Assembly: GCA_003167555.1 (NCBI GenBank)
Contig: PMSN01000012.1
Span: forward strand, 79,987 to 143,986
Length of the DNA stretch: 64,000 bases
Reading direction: 5' to 3'
Source: Spartobacteria bacterium
GTDB lineage: Bacteria; Verrucomicrobiota; Verrucomicrobiia; Chthoniobacterales; UBA10450
Below, in pieces: positions 26,485 through 35,125 of the stretch (the stretch's first letter is position 1; each line of letters opens with the position of its first letter). Both the position numbers and the translations under genes were made by a program. The notes beneath the pieces are model-generated. The model did no database searches, had not been told where the DNA came from, and saw nothing but the letters and a program-made list of their open reading frames with translations.

Positions 26485-27840
26485 ATGGAATTTCGCGTAA
26501 AACGGGCGCCTCGCATCGAGGCCGAAATCACGGTGCCGGGCGACAAGAGCATCTCGCATCGCGCTGTTATCATCAGCTCGCTCTCGAATGGCGTGTGCGT
26601 TTTGCGTGGATTTCTCGCGAGCGACGATTGCCTGCGAACCGTGCAGGCCTTGCGCGCGCTCGGAATCAAGATCGAGCATCCCGAGCCGGACATGCTCATC
26701 GTGCATGGGAAAAAGCGTCTGCTCACCGCGCCGGCTGGAGAAATCGATTGCGGCAATTCCGCCACCACCATGCGCCTCCTCGCTGGACTCCTCGCGGGCC
26801 AGAGTTTCGACAGCCGCCTCGTGGGCGGCGCCACGCTCTCGGCCCGCCCGATGGATCGCGTCATTCTCCCGCTGCGCAAAATGGGCGCGAACATCGTCGC
26901 CGAAGGTCCAGGCGAAACCGCGCCGGTGAAAATTCACGGAGTGAAACTCCGCGGGGCCCGGCACGAATTATCAGTCGCCAGCGCGCAGGTGAAAAGCGCG
27001 TTGCTTCTCGCCGGTCTTTTCGCCAAGGGAAAAACCACGGTCAAAGAACCCTCTCAGAGCCGCAACCATACGGAGCTGATGTTGGATTATTATCTGGTCC
27101 GCACGGTGCGTGAGGAGAACGACGGAGGCATCAGCATCTTCGGCGATCAAGTTCCCGAATCGCGCGATTTTCTCATTCCCGGAGATATTTCCTCGGCCGC
27201 TTTCTGGCTCGTCGCGGCTGGCGCGCAACCGGGCGGACATTTGCTGGTACGCCACACGGGTTTAAACGACACGCGCACCGCGCTGCTCGGTGTTCTCATT
27301 CGCATGGGCGCGCAGGTGCGCGAAGCGATCGAGGAGGTCGATCAGGTCGAGCCGCGCGGCACTGTGGAAATAACCGGCGTGCCGCTCAAAGGCACCGTCA
27401 TTCAAGGCAGGGAAATTCCGCAGCTCATCGATGAGTTGCCGATCCTCGCCGTGGCGGGCGCCTTGGCGAGCGGGCCGACGATTATCCGGCACGCGCAGGA
27501 GTTACGGGTGAAAGAAAGCGACCGGATCGCGGCCATCGCGCATAATTTGCGGGCGATGGGCGTGCAAGTCGTCGAGCAGAGCGACGGCCTTGAGATCCAA
27601 GGTGGCGCCACGCTCCGCGGCGCGCGCGTCGCAAGCTTCGGCGATCATCGCATCGCCATGGCTTTTGCGATCGCGGGAATGTTTGCGGAAGGCGAAACGA
27701 TCGTGCAGGACGTCGAGTGCGTGCGCGAGTCCTACCCGGGGTTCGAGAAAACTCTGGATGAATTCGTGAGCTCGAAACGTGTGCGCCTGACGACTCCCGT
27801 GATCAGCTCTCTCACCCCAACGAAAACAGACGAAGAATGA
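26485..27840 (+). CDS. aroA: 3-phosphoshikimate 1-carboxyvinyltransferase (EPSP synthase)
   Basis: A 451-residue EPSP synthase, the sixth step of the shikimate pathway, joining shikimate-3-phosphate and phosphoenolpyruvate. Conserved blocks: PGDKSISHRAVI near the N-terminus, GNSATTMRLLAGLLAGQ, SAQVKSALLLAGLFA, ELRVKESDRIAAIA and ASFGDHRIAMAFAIAG. Full length (E. coli 427). The gene overlaps cmk by ATGA at 27837-27840, the common aroA-cmk pair. The DKSISHR and GNSATTMR pieces are the ligand-binding loops; no substitution that would predict glyphosate resistance was examined in detail. Confidence 0.96.
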   Translation: MEFRVKRAPRIEAEITVPGDKSISHRAVIISSLSNGVCVLRGFLASDDCLRTVQALRALGIKIEHPEPDMLIVHGKKRLLTAPAGEIDCGNSATTMRLLAGLLAGQSFDSRLVGGATLSARPMDRVILPLRKMGANIVAEGPGETAPVKIHGVKLRGARHELSVASAQVKSALLLAGLFAKGKTTVKEPSQSRNHTELMLDYYLVRTVREENDGGISIFGDQVPESRDFLIPGDISSAAFWLVAAGAQPGGHLLVRHTGLNDTRTALLGVLIRMGAQVREAIEEVDQVEPRGTVEITGVPLKGTVIQGREIPQLIDELPILAVAGALASGPTIIRHAQELRVKESDRIAAIAHNLRAMGVQVVEQSDGLEIQGGATLRGARVASFGDHRIAMAFAIAGMFAEGETIVQDVECVRESYPGFEKTLDEFVSSKRVRLTTPVISSLTPTKTDEE

Positions 27841-28484
27841 CGACCCGTATCGTCGCGATCGACGGTCCCGCGGCGTCCGGCAAGAGCAGCGTCGCGCGGG
27901 AACTGGCCCGACAGATTGGTTTCGATTATGTGAACTCGGGCGCGATGTATCGCGCGGTGACCTGGCACGTTTTGCAGCGTGGAATCAATCCGGCCGACAG
28001 CAACGCCGTCGTGCGTCTCTTGGAGGAATCGCGCATCGATTGCGATCTGGTGCAGGGCGATTCCCGCATTTCGATCGATGGCGTCGACCCGGCCGAACAT
28101 CTGCGTGACGATCGCGTGAACGAGGAAGTGTCGCGCATCAGCAGCATCCCGCGCGTCCGGGAAATCCTTGTCACCGAAATGCGCGGCTACGCAAAAGATC
28201 GCGACATCGTGATGGAAGGGCGCGATATCGGCTCGGTGGTTTTCCCCGAGACGCCCTACAAGTTTTACATCGACGCGTCCCCCGAGGTCCGGCTGCGCCG
28301 GCGCATTGCCCAAGGCCACCGCGACCAGATCGCGGCGCGCGATCGGGTCGATTCCTCACGGCGCGCGTCGCCGTTGATCATCGCGGAGGATGCCCTCGTC
28401 ATCGACAGCTCGAACCTGACCATCGAAGGCGTCGTCGGCGAAATCATCGGCCGGCTGAAAATGAAAGGGATGATCATTAGTTAA
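27837..28484 (+). CDS. cmk: Cytidylate kinase
   Basis: A 215-residue (d)CMP kinase. Walker A is IDGPAASGKSSVARELA at the N-terminus, then DYVNSGAMYRAVTW, IVMEGRDIGSVVFPETPYKFYID and ASPEVRLRRR, the standard CMP kinase blocks. It phosphorylates CMP and dCMP for nucleic acid and lipid synthesis. It is coupled to aroA by a four-base overlap and followed by a plsC gene. Its TAA stop (28482-28484) coincides with the first bases of palindromic repeat G. Confidence 0.95.
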   Translation: MTTRIVAIDGPAASGKSSVARELARQIGFDYVNSGAMYRAVTWHVLQRGINPADSNAVVRLLEESRIDCDLVQGDSRISIDGVDPAEHLRDDRVNEEVSRISSIPRVREILVTEMRGYAKDRDIVMEGRDIGSVVFPETPYKFYIDASPEVRLRRRIAQGHRDQIAARDRVDSSRRASPLIIAEDALVIDSSNLTIEGVVGEIIGRLKMKGMIIS

Positions 28485-28557
28485 CGAATTGGCGAATGAG
28501 CGAATTAACGATTGCCGATAATCATTCGCTAATTCACTAAGTCGTTAATTCGCTAAG
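28481..28557. repeat. AT-rich palindromic intergenic repeat, family G (copy 1)
   Basis: TTAACGAATTGGCGAATGAG at the left and ATTCGCTAATTCACTAAGTC with TTAATTCGCTAA at the right form a long imperfect palindrome. It starts on the cmk stop codon and ends just before the plsC start. Other copies are at 41629-41695, 51917-51953 and 63979-64000. It is much richer in A and T than its surroundings. Confidence 0.85.
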
Positions 28558-28561
28558 TATT

Positions 28562-29176
28562 TTGAATCCTTATTACTGGTTCTGCTATAACCTGGTCCGG
28601 TTGGTCGGCCGGATTTTCTTCCGGCTGCGCGTCGTGCATCGCGAACGGATGATCAATCATGGGCCGGTGATTTTGGCGTCGAACCACCAGAGCTATCTCG
28701 ATCCGCCGCTCGTGGGCAGCGTTTGCGATCGCGCGATTTTTTTTCTCGCGAAAAAAACGCTCCTAAAAGGGCCGGTATTTGGCTGGCTTTTGCCGAAGCT
28801 AAATGTGATCCCGGTCGATCAGGAAGGGAAAGATCGTATTGCGCTCAAGGCGTTGATTCGCATCCTGAAGGCGGGCGAAGGGACGCTGGTTTTCCCCGAA
28901 GGCGGCCGCACCACCGATGGTAACCTGCAACCGGCTTTGCCCGGCGTGGGGCTCGTCATCGCGAAGACGCTGGCCCCGGTCGTGCCGGTGCGGATTTTCG
29001 GCGCGTACGAAGCGTGGCCCATCGGACAGGATTGGTTTCGTTTTGGACGCATAACGGTTGTCATCGGCACACCGATTCATTTCACCGAGGCCGATCTGGA
29101 GCCGCGCGGCAAAGATCTTTATCTGCGTTTGAGTCAGCGCGTCATGGACGCGATCGCGGCGCTTTCGCTCGATTGA
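28562..29176 (+). CDS. plsC: 1-acyl-sn-glycerol-3-phosphate acyltransferase
   Basis: A 204-residue acyltransferase with a TTG start at 28562. The acyltransferase motifs are NHQSYLDPPLVG (NHX4D), FPEGGRTTDG and VVPVRIFGA, with a short N-terminal membrane-associated segment (YNLVRLVGRIFFRL). It makes phosphatidic acid from lysophosphatidic acid at the inner membrane. It follows cmk after a palindromic repeat, a neighbourhood (aroA-cmk-plsC) seen in many bacteria. It is shorter than E. coli PlsC (245), typical for this subgroup. Confidence 0.92.
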   Translation: MNPYYWFCYNLVRLVGRIFFRLRVVHRERMINHGPVILASNHQSYLDPPLVGSVCDRAIFFLAKKTLLKGPVFGWLLPKLNVIPVDQEGKDRIALKALIRILKAGEGTLVFPEGGRTTDGNLQPALPGVGLVIAKTLAPVVPVRIFGAYEAWPIGQDWFRFGRITVVIGTPIHFTEADLEPRGKDLYLRLSQRVMDAIAALSLD

Positions 29177-29177
29177 C

Positions 29178-29414
29178 TTGCGTTTCGCGCAGCGGACGGT
29201 GCGGCAAGTGGAACGGTCGAACGGCAAAGAGACTGTGGCGGATTCCTCGCCCGCGCCGCGCAACGGTGTGCGCTTGATGATCGTTATCCTTGTTGCGATG
29301 GCGCTGCTCGCGATTTACGCCAACGTCCAGAAAGCCCGGCGTGACAAGATCGAGAATACGGCAATCATTCCGGTGCCGAGCGCCAGCGCGCCGGCTGCAT
29401 CTCCCGTGCGTTGA
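29178..29414 (+). CDS. Small single-pass membrane protein, unknown function
   Basis: A possible 78-residue protein directly after plsC (one base between). It starts with TTG at 29178 or an internal GTG. One membrane helix is clear (LMIVILVAMALLAIYANVQK), followed by a short charged stretch and an Ala/Pro/Ser tail. No family is recognised. The position after plsC and the hydrophobic helix support a real gene, but the weak start and the lack of a ribosome binding site lower confidence. Confidence 0.5.
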   Translation: MRFAQRTVRQVERSNGKETVADSSPAPRNGVRLMIVILVAMALLAIYANVQKARRDKIENTAIIPVPSASAPAASPVR

Positions 29415-29492
29415 TTCAACACGCCGTCGCGGATGCTGGCCGCAGCGCAGTTTCATTCGAATAACGAGGAGCCGTCCCGGTCTAATCCCACA

Positions 29493-31658
29493 ATGAAAAA
29501 GTTTTGCATTTTCCCGGTCATCGCAGCGCTCGCATTTTTTGTCTCCTGCGAGAAACCGCAATCGGAGGACGAAAAGAAGGCTGAAGTCGAGCGCCAGGTG
29601 CAGGAACGGCTCGCGGCTGAGCGGCAGACAGACGAGGCAAAACGCCTTGCCCAACAGCAGGCCGACTTGGACGCGCGTGAAAAAGCGCTGGCTGAAAAAG
29701 AAGCCGCGGCGGTCGCGGCGACGCCAACCGAGGCGCCCACTGTGACAGAAGCGCCCGCAGTGACCGAGGCGGTGCAGGAGACCACGCAGGACACTTCGGA
29801 AAAACGCGAGACCACGGAGACGTCCGAAAAGCGCTCGGCTGGTTCTTACGGCATGTTTTACCAGAAGCTGGAACCGTATGGAGCCTGGCGGGAAACATCG
29901 GACTACGGTTATGTCTGGCAACCGCGCGAGGCCGAGGCAGCGGGCGGTTGGAGGCCCTACACAGATGGCCGCTGGGTCTATTCCGATGCCGGCTGGACCT
30001 GGATGTCGGAAGAGCCATTCGGTTGGGCCACCTATCATTACGGTCGATGGGTGCGGCTGAGCCGTGTTGGCTGGGTCTGGGTGCCCGGCGATGAATGGGC
30101 GCCGGCCTGGGTCTCGTGGAGAACGAGCAAGGATTACGTCGGCTGGGCGCCGTTGCCGCCGGAAGCGCGCTTCGATCGTCGCAGCGGCATCCGGAACTGG
30201 GCGGATAATTATTACGACATCGGACCCGACCAATACGCCTTCGTGCCGACAAATGAATTCACTTCGGAGCGCGTCCGGCGCGTCGTCGTTCCAGCTGAGC
30301 GGAATGTCACGATCGTGCTTGAGACGACGAATGTCACCAACATCACCTACACGAATACGACGATCGTGAACGAAGGACCGAACTACGAGGAGATGCGCTC
30401 CCGCAGCCAGCGGCCCATCGAGCGTTATCGTTTGCGGCGGCATGCGGAGTTGGATGGAGCGACGTTGCAGGCGCGGGTTCGCGGCGACGAGATCGACATT
30501 TCAGCGCCCGTGATAACCAGAGTGCCGGGAATCGATCGACCGCAGAGGGTAAAAGAAACGATCGTTAAAATCGCGATTGATACGGGCTGGAATGCGATCG
30601 CCGATCGTTCCGCCGCGGACCGCGCTCGGAAGAAAATCAAATCGGAAGCCACGCCGCCGCCAAACGCGCCTTCGAAAACATTTGTGAAACCGGAGATAAC
30701 TCCGAGCGCGCCCGCGACAACTGCGACGCCGGTAGCGACCGCATCACCTGCCGTAACGGCAACGAAGCCTGCGGTGAGCGCCACTCCTGTCGCGACCGCG
30801 ACGCCGGTGGCAACGGCAACAATTGCTCCGGCCGCCAGCGCGACTGCGTCGGCGTCGCCTCGGGTGCGCCCGGTTCGTCCATCGCCCACGGCTTCAGTCT
30901 CACCTGCAATATCCAGTTCACCGCTGGCTACGGCAACGCCGCGGACAACTCCCACCGCGATTGTGCCATCTCCAACGCCGCGCCCGACAGCATCCGTTTC
31001 GCCTCCAGTCACGCGGCCACTGCCGTCGATCTCTGTAAGGCCGCGTCCGTCGGCAACGGTTTCTCCGATCGCGACTCCCATATTGCGGACCTCCCCGGTC
31101 ACGGCGTCGCCTTCTGTCACGCCGACACAACCTGAGGAACAAATTCCTTCCAACCCAAGTTCCGCCGCGCAGAAAGCCGAACTGCAACGCGAGCTGGACG
31201 AAATGCGCAAAGCGAAAACGCTCCAGAACAAATCGCCGGCCGCTCCGGAGCGTCCGGTAACGCCGTTCCCCACTCAGGCGCCACCGCGAGTTGTGCCGAC
31301 TCCCGCCACCACACCGTCGCCTCGGCCAACGTCGCTGCGGTCGACCGAACCGACAGTGAAAGAGCTTCCGGCTTCGACTCCGGTCGCGAAATCGATCGTG
31401 ACTCCGCGGCCCACGCCGCGACCCGCGATTACAACCCCGCCGCCTGTGCGAGAAACCACGACCACCGTGACCACGCCCGTGCCGACGGCGCCGATTCGCA
31501 ATATTCCCCGGCCACCCACTCATGCTCCAGCGAGGGAACCGAACGAACTGAACGCGAGCCCGTCTCCAGCTTCCGCGCCCTTATCGAACGAGGCCAACGC
31601 GAGGAACAAACGACCGAACGTAAAACCAACGTCAACACCGACGCCCGCGTCCCAGTAG
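29493..31658 (+). CDS. DUF6600-like lipoprotein with YGxW repeats and long Pro/Thr/Ala-rich tail
   Basis: A 721-residue lipoprotein. The start at 29493 is supported by a GAGGA ribosome binding site at about 29466-29470 region upstream and by the lipobox FVSC (Cys19); an upstream ATG at 29433 would lie outside. Residues 40-90 are charged and alanine-rich (predicted coiled-coil), 118-260 carry tandem aromatic motifs such as YGAWRETSDYGYVWQP, RPYTDGRWVYSDAGWTWMS and WATYHYGRWVRLSRVGWVWV, the DUF6600 pattern. From about residue 400 to the end the protein is nearly all Pro, Thr, Ala and Ser with loose repeats (ATPVATATPVATAT). The tail may be an extended cell-wall linker or glycosylated stalk. Function unknown. 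Confidence 0.8.
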   Translation: MKKFCIFPVIAALAFFVSCEKPQSEDEKKAEVERQVQERLAAERQTDEAKRLAQQQADLDAREKALAEKEAAAVAATPTEAPTVTEAPAVTEAVQETTQDTSEKRETTETSEKRSAGSYGMFYQKLEPYGAWRETSDYGYVWQPREAEAAGGWRPYTDGRWVYSDAGWTWMSEEPFGWATYHYGRWVRLSRVGWVWVPGDEWAPAWVSWRTSKDYVGWAPLPPEARFDRRSGIRNWADNYYDIGPDQYAFVPTNEFTSERVRRVVVPAERNVTIVLETTNVTNITYTNTTIVNEGPNYEEMRSRSQRPIERYRLRRHAELDGATLQARVRGDEIDISAPVITRVPGIDRPQRVKETIVKIAIDTGWNAIADRSAADRARKKIKSEATPPPNAPSKTFVKPEITPSAPATTATPVATASPAVTATKPAVSATPVATATPVATATIAPAASATASASPRVRPVRPSPTASVSPAISSSPLATATPRTTPTAIVPSPTPRPTASVSPPVTRPLPSISVRPRPSATVSPIATPILRTSPVTASPSVTPTQPEEQIPSNPSSAAQKAELQRELDEMRKAKTLQNKSPAAPERPVTPFPTQAPPRVVPTPATTPSPRPTSLRSTEPTVKELPASTPVAKSIVTPRPTPRPAITTPPPVRETTTTVTTPVPTAPIRNIPRPPTHAPAREPNELNASPSPASAPLSNEANARNKRPNVKPTSTPTPASQ

Positions 31659-31668
31659 CGACCTTGAT

Positions 31669-34371
31669 TTAGCTGGCGGCGTCCGTGCTGTTGGTGCGTT
31701 GATTCGCGAGCGACCGCGCGTAGGCCAGCGTGTCGATCGCTTCCAACGTTTTATCACGCCGAATGGCTTTGATGCGGGGAAAGCGCAGCGCCAGTCCGCT
31801 CGCGTGTCGCGTGCTCGGCTGGATCGAATCGAACGCGATTTCGAGCACGGTGTCGGGTTTCACCTCGCGATAACGGCCGCGATTCTTGATCGTCTGTTTT
31901 TTGAAATGCTCGGTCAACTCGGCGATCTCGACATCAGTCAGACCGCTGTAGGCTTTTCCAATCGTGGATAGCTCGCCGGTTTCCTCATCGCGAACCGCGA
32001 AAGTGTAGTCGCTCAAAACATGATTGCGCTTGCCGTGCCCCAGCTCTGCCGCGACGACGACGACGTCGAGTGTGGCCAGTTCCTTCTTTAGTTTGAACCA
32101 GAACATTCCGCGCCGGCCGGGGGAATAAATGCTGCCGGGATCTTTCACCATCAGGCCTTCATTCAACCGGCGGCGCGCGAGCTGGAAAGCGTCTTCGATC
32201 TCTTCCGCTGAATGCGCGGGATAAACTTCCGCGACTTGGAATTGCGGCGGCAACTTTATCTCGCGCAGGCGATCGCGCCGTTCCCGCAGCGGCTTTCGCA
32301 GGAACGATTGCCCGTTTTTCCAAAGCAGATCGAACGCGACGAAAACGACGGGGACATCAGCGGACGCCGCCGCGAATAGATCAGCGCCTTCACTTTTGCG
32401 GCCGAGACGTTTTTGCAGATCGAAAAAGGTGAGCTTCTTGCCCAGCTCGAACGCCATGATCTCGCCGTCGAGAATGATTTCGTCTTCAAACGCCCGGGCT
32501 TGCTCAGCCAGCTCGGCGAACTGGTCCGTCATGCGGCGAAGGTCGCGCGAAAATATTTCTACGCGCGTCGCGCTGCGGTGAAGCTGCGCGCGAATTCCAT
32601 CGAATTTGTCTTCAACGTAGACGGTTGGTGCAGTTCCATCACTTTCTTGCGCGAACCGCGCCCAGATCGATTCCGCTGTCGGCTCCGGACTCGCCAGCAT
32701 GCATTTGATGGGCCGGAAGAGGGACAGCTCCGCGTGTTGCAATTCGCCTTTGAGCGCCAGCACGGCTGTTTCGCCGATGTCGCCCAAGAGCATGTTCGCC
32801 TCTTTCACATCATCGAGCGGAGCGGCGAAGGCCGAGGAGATCGCCTCTTCGACCAGGCCTTCGCGCAAGCCGATGCGAAGATCGCCGGTGAGGATCTTGA
32901 TGACATACTGTCCTTCGCGCGCCGACAATTTCACCAAGCGTCCCTGGAGAGTCTCGGTTTTCGCCAGCGGCCCGCGCGCTTTGTGCAGCGATTCGAAAAA
33001 TTCCCGTGAAGCGGTTAGCGCGAACGGCTCCGGAACCGTCCGGCCTTCGAGCGTTTCCAAAGCGGTCTTGCCTGCGTCCCCGTGGGAACTCGCGATGCGC
33101 CGAAATTCCGTTTCGCTCAGCTTCGCCGCGCCGAGCAAGGCGCGCTGGATCACCGCCCAGCCCGCCTGAAGTGTGCGCAGATCATTTTGCGGAAATGGTT
33201 TCCCGGTGAAATAAATCGCGGCAATGGAGAGCTCCGCGGGATCGAGCGTGCGCAAATATTCCGCGAGCAACCGCACTTTCTCGAGCTTGGCCGGTTTCGC
33301 AGCGATCACTTCTCCCACCTCGGCGAACGTTCGAAATTCCGAGTCGATTTCCGTCGACGATTCGCGCGCCACCGGGATAGTGCTCGCGCGGAACGTTCCG
33401 AGCGTTAACTCGAGTTGGTTGTGGCCGGTCAGCGCCCACGCTTCCACGCCGCGATCGCGCAGATCGCGCGCGAACTCGGTCGCAAATCCATGCAGCGTCA
33501 GGACGCGTTGCGGCTGGACCAGTTCCACATAGCGCAAGAGATCGGAGTAATCCGCGTGATCCGAGAGCGGAAACGCCGCGTCGACCTGATAGCGATAGAC
33601 GGCGTTCTGATCGATCGCCCAGCCGCTGATCATCGCGACACGTTTGTTCCGAATTCTCTCGAGCATCTGGGAACGGTTAGCGCTCGGCGGACAAATCAAG
33701 ACCTTGCCCTCGACCGCGTCCGCCTTGTAGCGCTCGTATTCGCAAAACGATTGCCCGAATTGCTCGTAGATCCGCGTCATCTGATGGACGGAGCCGTGCA
33801 GCATCGGCTTCAATCCCGCCCCGGCAAGCGAGCAAAGAATTTCCTGCGCTTTGCCTAACGAATAGCCGAGCAGCACCGGGACGGCGCCGCTCTCGAGCGT
33901 ATCCTGGCAAAATGCCACGATCTGGCCGACGACTTCGTCCGTCGGCGGCAGGCGATAGCGGGGCAAACCGTAAGTGGTTTCCATGATCAACGTCTCGGCC
34001 GGCCGCCATTCCGCCGGCTCGGCGGAGCGGCCGGGACGCAGTTTGAAATCGCCGGTGTAAAGGAGCGAGCCGCTCGCGGTCTCGAGAAAGAACTGGGCCG
34101 AACCGAAAATGTGACCGGCTGGAAGAAGCGTGAGATCGAGGCCGCGAATGGCGGTGCGCTCGCCAAAGGGAACAATGTGCTCGTGGCGCTTTCCCGGGAG
34201 GCGCGCCTGCATGAGACGCGCGGTTCGCTCCGAAACAACGATCTCATCATGAGCGGCGATGTGATCGCTGTGCGCATGCGAGACGAACGCGAACGGTTTT
34301 CGGTCCCATGGATCGAGCCAAAGATCCTCGTTCGGCAGATAAATGCCGCGCTCATAACGGACTTTGATCAC
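31669..34371 (-). CDS. Fusion: metallo-beta-lactamase/beta-CASP exonuclease + ATP-dependent DNA ligase
   Basis: A 900-residue protein. Residues 1-330 are a metallo-beta-lactamase nuclease of the ligase-associated exonuclease (EXO) type: FVSHAHSDHIAAHD gives His32, His34, Asp36, His37, followed by GHIFGSAQF, LYTGDFKLRPGRSA and a beta-CASP region (GYSLGKAQEILC, FPLSDHADYSDLLRYVE). From about 360 to 900 is an ATP-dependent DNA ligase: DNA-binding helical domain, adenylation motif EDKFDGIRAQL with Lys589, ILDGEIMAF, FVAFDLLW, EGLMVKDPGSIYSPGRRGMFWFKLKK and OB-fold end. In other bacteria EXO and LIG are separate genes in a four-gene repair cluster with an Lhr helicase and a phosphoesterase. Here they are one open frame with no stop. 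Role in DNA damage repair is inferred. Confidence 0.9.
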   Translation of the reverse strand: MIKVRYERGIYLPNEDLWLDPWDRKPFAFVSHAHSDHIAAHDEIVVSERTARLMQARLPGKRHEHIVPFGERTAIRGLDLTLLPAGHIFGSAQFFLETASGSLLYTGDFKLRPGRSAEPAEWRPAETLIMETTYGLPRYRLPPTDEVVGQIVAFCQDTLESGAVPVLLGYSLGKAQEILCSLAGAGLKPMLHGSVHQMTRIYEQFGQSFCEYERYKADAVEGKVLICPPSANRSQMLERIRNKRVAMISGWAIDQNAVYRYQVDAAFPLSDHADYSDLLRYVELVQPQRVLTLHGFATEFARDLRDRGVEAWALTGHNQLELTLGTFRASTIPVARESSTEIDSEFRTFAEVGEVIAAKPAKLEKVRLLAEYLRTLDPAELSIAAIYFTGKPFPQNDLRTLQAGWAVIQRALLGAAKLSETEFRRIASSHGDAGKTALETLEGRTVPEPFALTASREFFESLHKARGPLAKTETLQGRLVKLSAREGQYVIKILTGDLRIGLREGLVEEAISSAFAAPLDDVKEANMLLGDIGETAVLALKGELQHAELSLFRPIKCMLASPEPTAESIWARFAQESDGTAPTVYVEDKFDGIRAQLHRSATRVEIFSRDLRRMTDQFAELAEQARAFEDEIILDGEIMAFELGKKLTFFDLQKRLGRKSEGADLFAAASADVPVVFVAFDLLWKNGQSFLRKPLRERRDRLREIKLPPQFQVAEVYPAHSAEEIEDAFQLARRRLNEGLMVKDPGSIYSPGRRGMFWFKLKKELATLDVVVVAAELGHGKRNHVLSDYTFAVRDEETGELSTIGKAYSGLTDVEIAELTEHFKKQTIKNRGRYREVKPDTVLEIAFDSIQPSTRHASGLALRFPRIKAIRRDKTLEAIDTLAYARSLANQRTNSTDAAS

Positions 34372-34468
34372 GCGAAAAAATTACGCGCGAAACCGAGTGG
34401 GCGAAACTGGCATTCGACGGCTCGCGGTTGCATTGACGGTGTATTGCGATTCCCTTTCCGTAATCCTG

Positions 34469-35038
34469 ATGAAGTTTGCGACGTTATTTTTCCTGGCCGC
34501 CTTGAGCAGCGGTTTGGCGGCGAGTGAGCCAAAGGTAATCCCAAAAGTCCTGGCGAAGGTCAACGCGTTGCCAATGGCCTTGAGCAATGATTTCGAGTTC
34601 CGGAAAACCAAGCTTTTTTACCTGAACGAAAATCCTCCCAAGGCCAAGAAATCCCTTTCTTCATCGCTCTCGAGCAATCCGAATAACCCAACGGCAGGAA
34701 TCGCGGAAGCTTCGCTCGGCTTCGAGCGCACTTACCGGATGTATGGCGCGCTTACCGGAGCGGACCAGCGCCAGCGTTTCGGCAACTATTTCGATTTCTT
34801 CTTGCGCGTGAAACGGCCGGCCAACGTGACGGTGCGGCTGGAGTATCGCCAGGAGAAGCTGCGTTCCTTTGTGCAAGCGCGGGAGATTTCCTACGAAAAC
34901 GTGAAGGGCAATCTCAAGACGGAGTTTGCCATTATCGGCGACGATTATTTCAATGACGGCCGGGTCATTTCCTGGCGTTGTTTGTTGATCGAGAACGGCC
35001 GAATCGTCGCCGAGAACCGTTCCTATCTATGGGAATGA
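34469..35038 (+). CDS. Secreted protein of unknown function
   Basis: A 189-residue protein starting at 34469 with a good signal peptide (MKFATLFFLAALSSGLAAS). An upstream frame from 34364 overlaps the start of the divergent exonuclease-ligase and is unlikely to be translated. The mature part has FRKTKLFYLNENP, TYRMYGALTGADQRQRFGNYF and DFFLRVKRPANVTVRLEYRQE, suggesting a beta-sandwich-like periplasmic protein. No family is recognised. It precedes the STAS gene by about 90 bases with a promoter between, so it is probably a separate unit. Confidence 0.7.
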   Translation: MKFATLFFLAALSSGLAASEPKVIPKVLAKVNALPMALSNDFEFRKTKLFYLNENPPKAKKSLSSSLSSNPNNPTAGIAEASLGFERTYRMYGALTGADQRQRFGNYFDFFLRVKRPANVTVRLEYRQEKLRSFVQAREISYENVKGNLKTEFAIIGDDYFNDGRVISWRCLLIENGRIVAENRSYLWE

Positions 35039-35086
35039 GACCGCTGTCGGGGCGGCCTGGCAGCTGCTAGAGGAAGTGCTGTTGGT

Positions 35087-35114
35087 TTGACAGCCCCTAG
35101 TGCGATCTTATATT
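35087..35114 (+). promoter_or_regulatory. Strong sigma70-type promoter for the STAS-phosphatase unit
   Basis: A perfect TTGACA (35087-35092) and TATATT (35109-35114) are 16 bases apart. Transcription would start near 35121, five bases before the in-frame GTG at 35126. A translation start at the TTG of 35087 would use the -35 box itself and is rejected. The operon then runs STAS, phosphatase, grpE, dnaJ. Confidence 0.65.
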
Positions 35115-35125
35115 TCCTACACGCA

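Noticed and set aside
30425..31273. Minus-strand Gly/Val-rich frame of 282 codons under the low-complexity tail
   Set aside because: It is the mirror of the Pro/Thr/Ala-rich coding repeats, which read as Gly/Val/Ala on the other strand; no start signal or homology.
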